This document shows, one piece after another, positions 23,632 through 24,461 of a stretch of DNA of 24,461 nucleotides; position 1 is the first letter of the stretch; each line of letters starts with the position of its first letter. The notes below the pieces were generated by a model. The model worked only from the letters and a program-made list of their open reading frames with translations, had not been told where the DNA came from and searched no databases. The position numbers were made by a program, and so were the translations under genes. This DNA is from a bacterium (GTDB lineage: Bacteria; Bacteroidota; Bacteroidia; Bacteroidales; Bacteroidaceae). The stretch spans positions 1 through 24,461 of the forward strand of contig SFXD01000026.1 of assembly GCA_004559785.1 (NCBI GenBank), read 5' to 3'.

Positions 23632-23688
23632 TTCTATATATTGGAAGATGCTATATTTATTGGAAGACGTTCTATATATTGGATTGGG
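23632..23688 (+). repeat. three tandem imperfect 19-bp repeats
   Basis: Units are TTCTATATATTGGAAGATG (23632-23650), CTATATTTATTGGAAGACG (23651-23669) and TTCTATATATTGGATTGGG (23670-23688). The conserved core is ATTGGA preceded by a TA-rich half. The spacing is exactly 19 bases with no unique spacers, so it is not CRISPR. Confidence 0.7.
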
Positions 23689-23767
23689 ACAATCGTGTTG
23701 GCATAGCACAGCAGACGCTTCCCTTTAGAGAGAGATGATATTGGCATAGCGACCTATTTAAGGGTTG

Positions 23768-23790
23768 TTGCACAAATTCGAGAATTGCAA
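23768..23790. repeat. nested inverted repeat TTGC-aca-AATTC / GAATT-GCAA
   Basis: TTGC (23768-23771) and AATTC (23775-23779) are inverted as GAATT (23782-23786) and GCAA (23787-23790) around GA, with ACA unpaired. It may be an operator or hairpin; the adjoining AAGGGTTGTTGCACAAAT resembles some insertion-sequence ends, but no partner end was found. Confidence 0.4.
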
Positions 23791-23922
23791 CCAGTCCTAC
23801 AAATTTCCTCCCTCACTCGAACCAGCAGAACATCTCCCCCTGGAAGAGGAGGGTATGCAAGTAAAAAGAGCATAAATTAACATGTACATGAAGGCATCCA
23901 TGAATATAGCAATACCCCTTCA

Positions 23923-23941
23923 CCATTACCATGGGTAATGG
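23923..23941. terminator. 8-3-8 palindrome after the XRE gene stop
   Basis: CCATTACC (23923-23930) pairs with GGTAATGG (23934-23941) around ATG, 17 bases past the stop of the minus-strand regulator gene. There is no T-run. Its three-base loop suits a protein-binding site as well as a hairpin. Confidence 0.4.
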
Positions 23942-23958
23942 GCATCACAACAACAGGA

Positions 23959-24396
23959 TCAGGCGAAGAAAGTCTCGAACGTACCATCGTCGTAGAATAC
24001 CCTTATCTCAGTTATCTTGCGCTGCGGTTTGTCAACATATTTTACTATTTCGTGGATTGGTTGTGAAACGGATGCTGCCGTAGCATCGGAAGAAAACATG
24101 TCCTGCTGCACACCTGTCACATTGCGAGAGCCATTGTCGTCAGGCTGTTCGCCAATACTAACATCACCACCCGAAGTACCAGAATGCTTCTGGAGCATCT
24201 CTCCCTCGCCAAACATCAACCAAAGAATGTTCACCTCGGGGAACCTCTCATGTATGGCATTGACGAGATTGTTGGTCGGACGCGTGCGTCCAGTGAACAC
24301 GCTCGATAGAGTTCCTTCTGCTATGCACAGTTCGCTGGCGAACTCCTTCTGGGTCATTTTTTTGCTTTCCATTAGTTGACGAATACGATCCTTCAT
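23959..24396 (-). CDS. XRE-family DNA-binding regulator
   Basis: A 145-residue regulator with a Cro/CI-type helix-turn-helix at ~3-62 (MTQKEFASELCIAEGTLSSVFTGRTRPT). The NILWLMFGEGEML segment is typical of phage-repressor-like XRE proteins. Residues ~70-112 are a Gly/Ser/Asp-rich flexible linker, and 118-145 form a short conserved-looking end (KITEIRVFYDDGTFETF), a strand-turn-strand I recall from other Bacteroidales XRE proteins. ATG 24396 is chosen because the HTH begins directly at MKDRIRQ; the frame opens at 24459, but those 21 residues are not XRE-like and the operator-like palindromes lie there. Its target is unknown; the flanking repeats suggest mobile-element or self-regulation. Confidence 0.88.
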   Translation of the reverse strand: MKDRIRQLMESKKMTQKEFASELCIAEGTLSSVFTGRTRPTNNLVNAIHERFPEVNILWLMFGEGEMLQKHSGTSGGDVSIGEQPDDNGSRNVTGVQQDMFSSDATAASVSQPIHEIVKYVDKPQRKITEIRVFYDDGTFETFFA

Positions 24397-24412
24397 AAGC
24401 CTACTTATAAGT
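24395..24412. promoter_or_regulatory. overlapping palindromes over the XRE start, candidate autoregulatory operator
   Basis: ACTTATAAGT (24403-24412) is a perfect 10-base palindrome. ATAAG (24395-24399) and CTTAT (24404-24408) form a second inverted pair that shares its half-site and overlaps the start codon. Such a site would allow the XRE protein to block its own expression; inferred from symmetry and position. Confidence 0.45.
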
Positions 24413-24461
24413 GAAAAAGTGGTAGATACCTTGTATTTTGCTTTATAAACCGTGTGCAAAG

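Larger units (their letters stand above)
23522..23958. other. 437-base non-coding stretch with repeats and hairpins
   Basis: No convincing gene is present; the short plus-strand frames run through a terminator and repeats. It holds, in order, a pyrK promoter candidate, a two-way terminator, three 19-base tandem repeats and two copies of TTGGCATAGC (about 23699 and 23742). A nested inverted repeat lies at 23768-23790, a C-run/G-run remnant (CTCCCCC...GGAGGG) near 23834-23853, and a palindrome after the XRE gene stop. It reads like degraded mobile or REP-type DNA. Confidence 0.6.

Noticed and set aside
23632..23688. CRISPR array
   Set aside because: Repeats are 19 bases, directly abutting with no spacers, imperfect, and there are no cas genes; the same holds for the 16-base repeats at 21742-21789.
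23541..23738. Short plus-strand open frames in the non-coding stretch
   Set aside because: They run through the terminator stem and the tandem repeats, with no domain, and low-complexity translation.

Overview
The window looks like chromosome of a Bacteroidales bacterium, most likely in or near Prevotella/Segatella. This rests on recognition, not on a search. Pointers are several -7 boxes of the Bacteroidetes type (TAnnTTTG, one with a perfect TTTG-19-TAACTTTG layout), a TamB gene followed by a lipoprotein-type TamA-like barrel (TamL), PyrK/PyrD class 1B dihydroorotate dehydrogenase, and a DDE transposase of a kind common in gut Bacteroidales. Most of the window is ordinary housekeeping, envelope and transport genes. 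No phage, CRISPR or rRNA is present.

Layout, left to right. (1) 1-1.25 kb: the 3' part of an IS4-family insertion sequence, cut by the window edge. (2) 1.3-1.4 kb: an initiator tRNA-fMet on the minus strand with a textbook promoter. Divergent from it is a TetR regulator that may be read from a nearly leaderless mRNA. (3) 2.3-3.9 kb: FabG-type ketoacyl reductase and a small RluA-family pseudouridine synthase. (4) 4-10.85 kb: tamB-tamL, overlapping by 4 nt, for outer-membrane biogenesis. (5) 11-12.26 kb: a Cu/Zn-type efflux permease (ArsP/SO_0444-like) with a C-terminal HMA metal-binding domain, closed by a strong hairpin shared with the convergent neighbour. (6) 12.3-18.0 kb, minus strand: a complete tripartite ABC exporter (TolC, HlyD/MacA-like adaptor, ATPase, FtsX-type permease). 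Divergent from it at 18.2-19.6 kb is a two-component system. A 17-bp perfect palindrome sits between the two promoters and is the obvious operator candidate. (7) 19.7-21.7 kb, minus strand: trmD, a zeta-toxin-like P-loop kinase, a 69-residue partner and a FlK-like hotdog thioesterase, closely packed and probably co-transcribed. (8) 21.85-23.5 kb, minus strand: pyrK-pyrD. (9) 23.5-23.96 kb: a repeat-rich non-coding stretch. (10) 23.96-24.4 kb, minus strand: an XRE-type regulator with a palindrome over its start codon.

Functionally, tamB/tamL build the envelope, and the two-component system probably controls the ABC exporter. Its response regulator looks like an NtrC-family protein that has lost the sigma-54-activating AAA+ module. 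The exporter genes use arginine codons very differently from tamB (CGN against AGR), which suggests separate ancestry. The best candidate for an under-described system is the kinase plus 69-aa pair behind trmD, which resembles a chromosomal toxin-antitoxin or nucleotide-sugar-kinase module. Two sets of three-copy tandem repeats (16 bp upstream of trmD, 19 bp downstream of the XRE gene) are unexplained.
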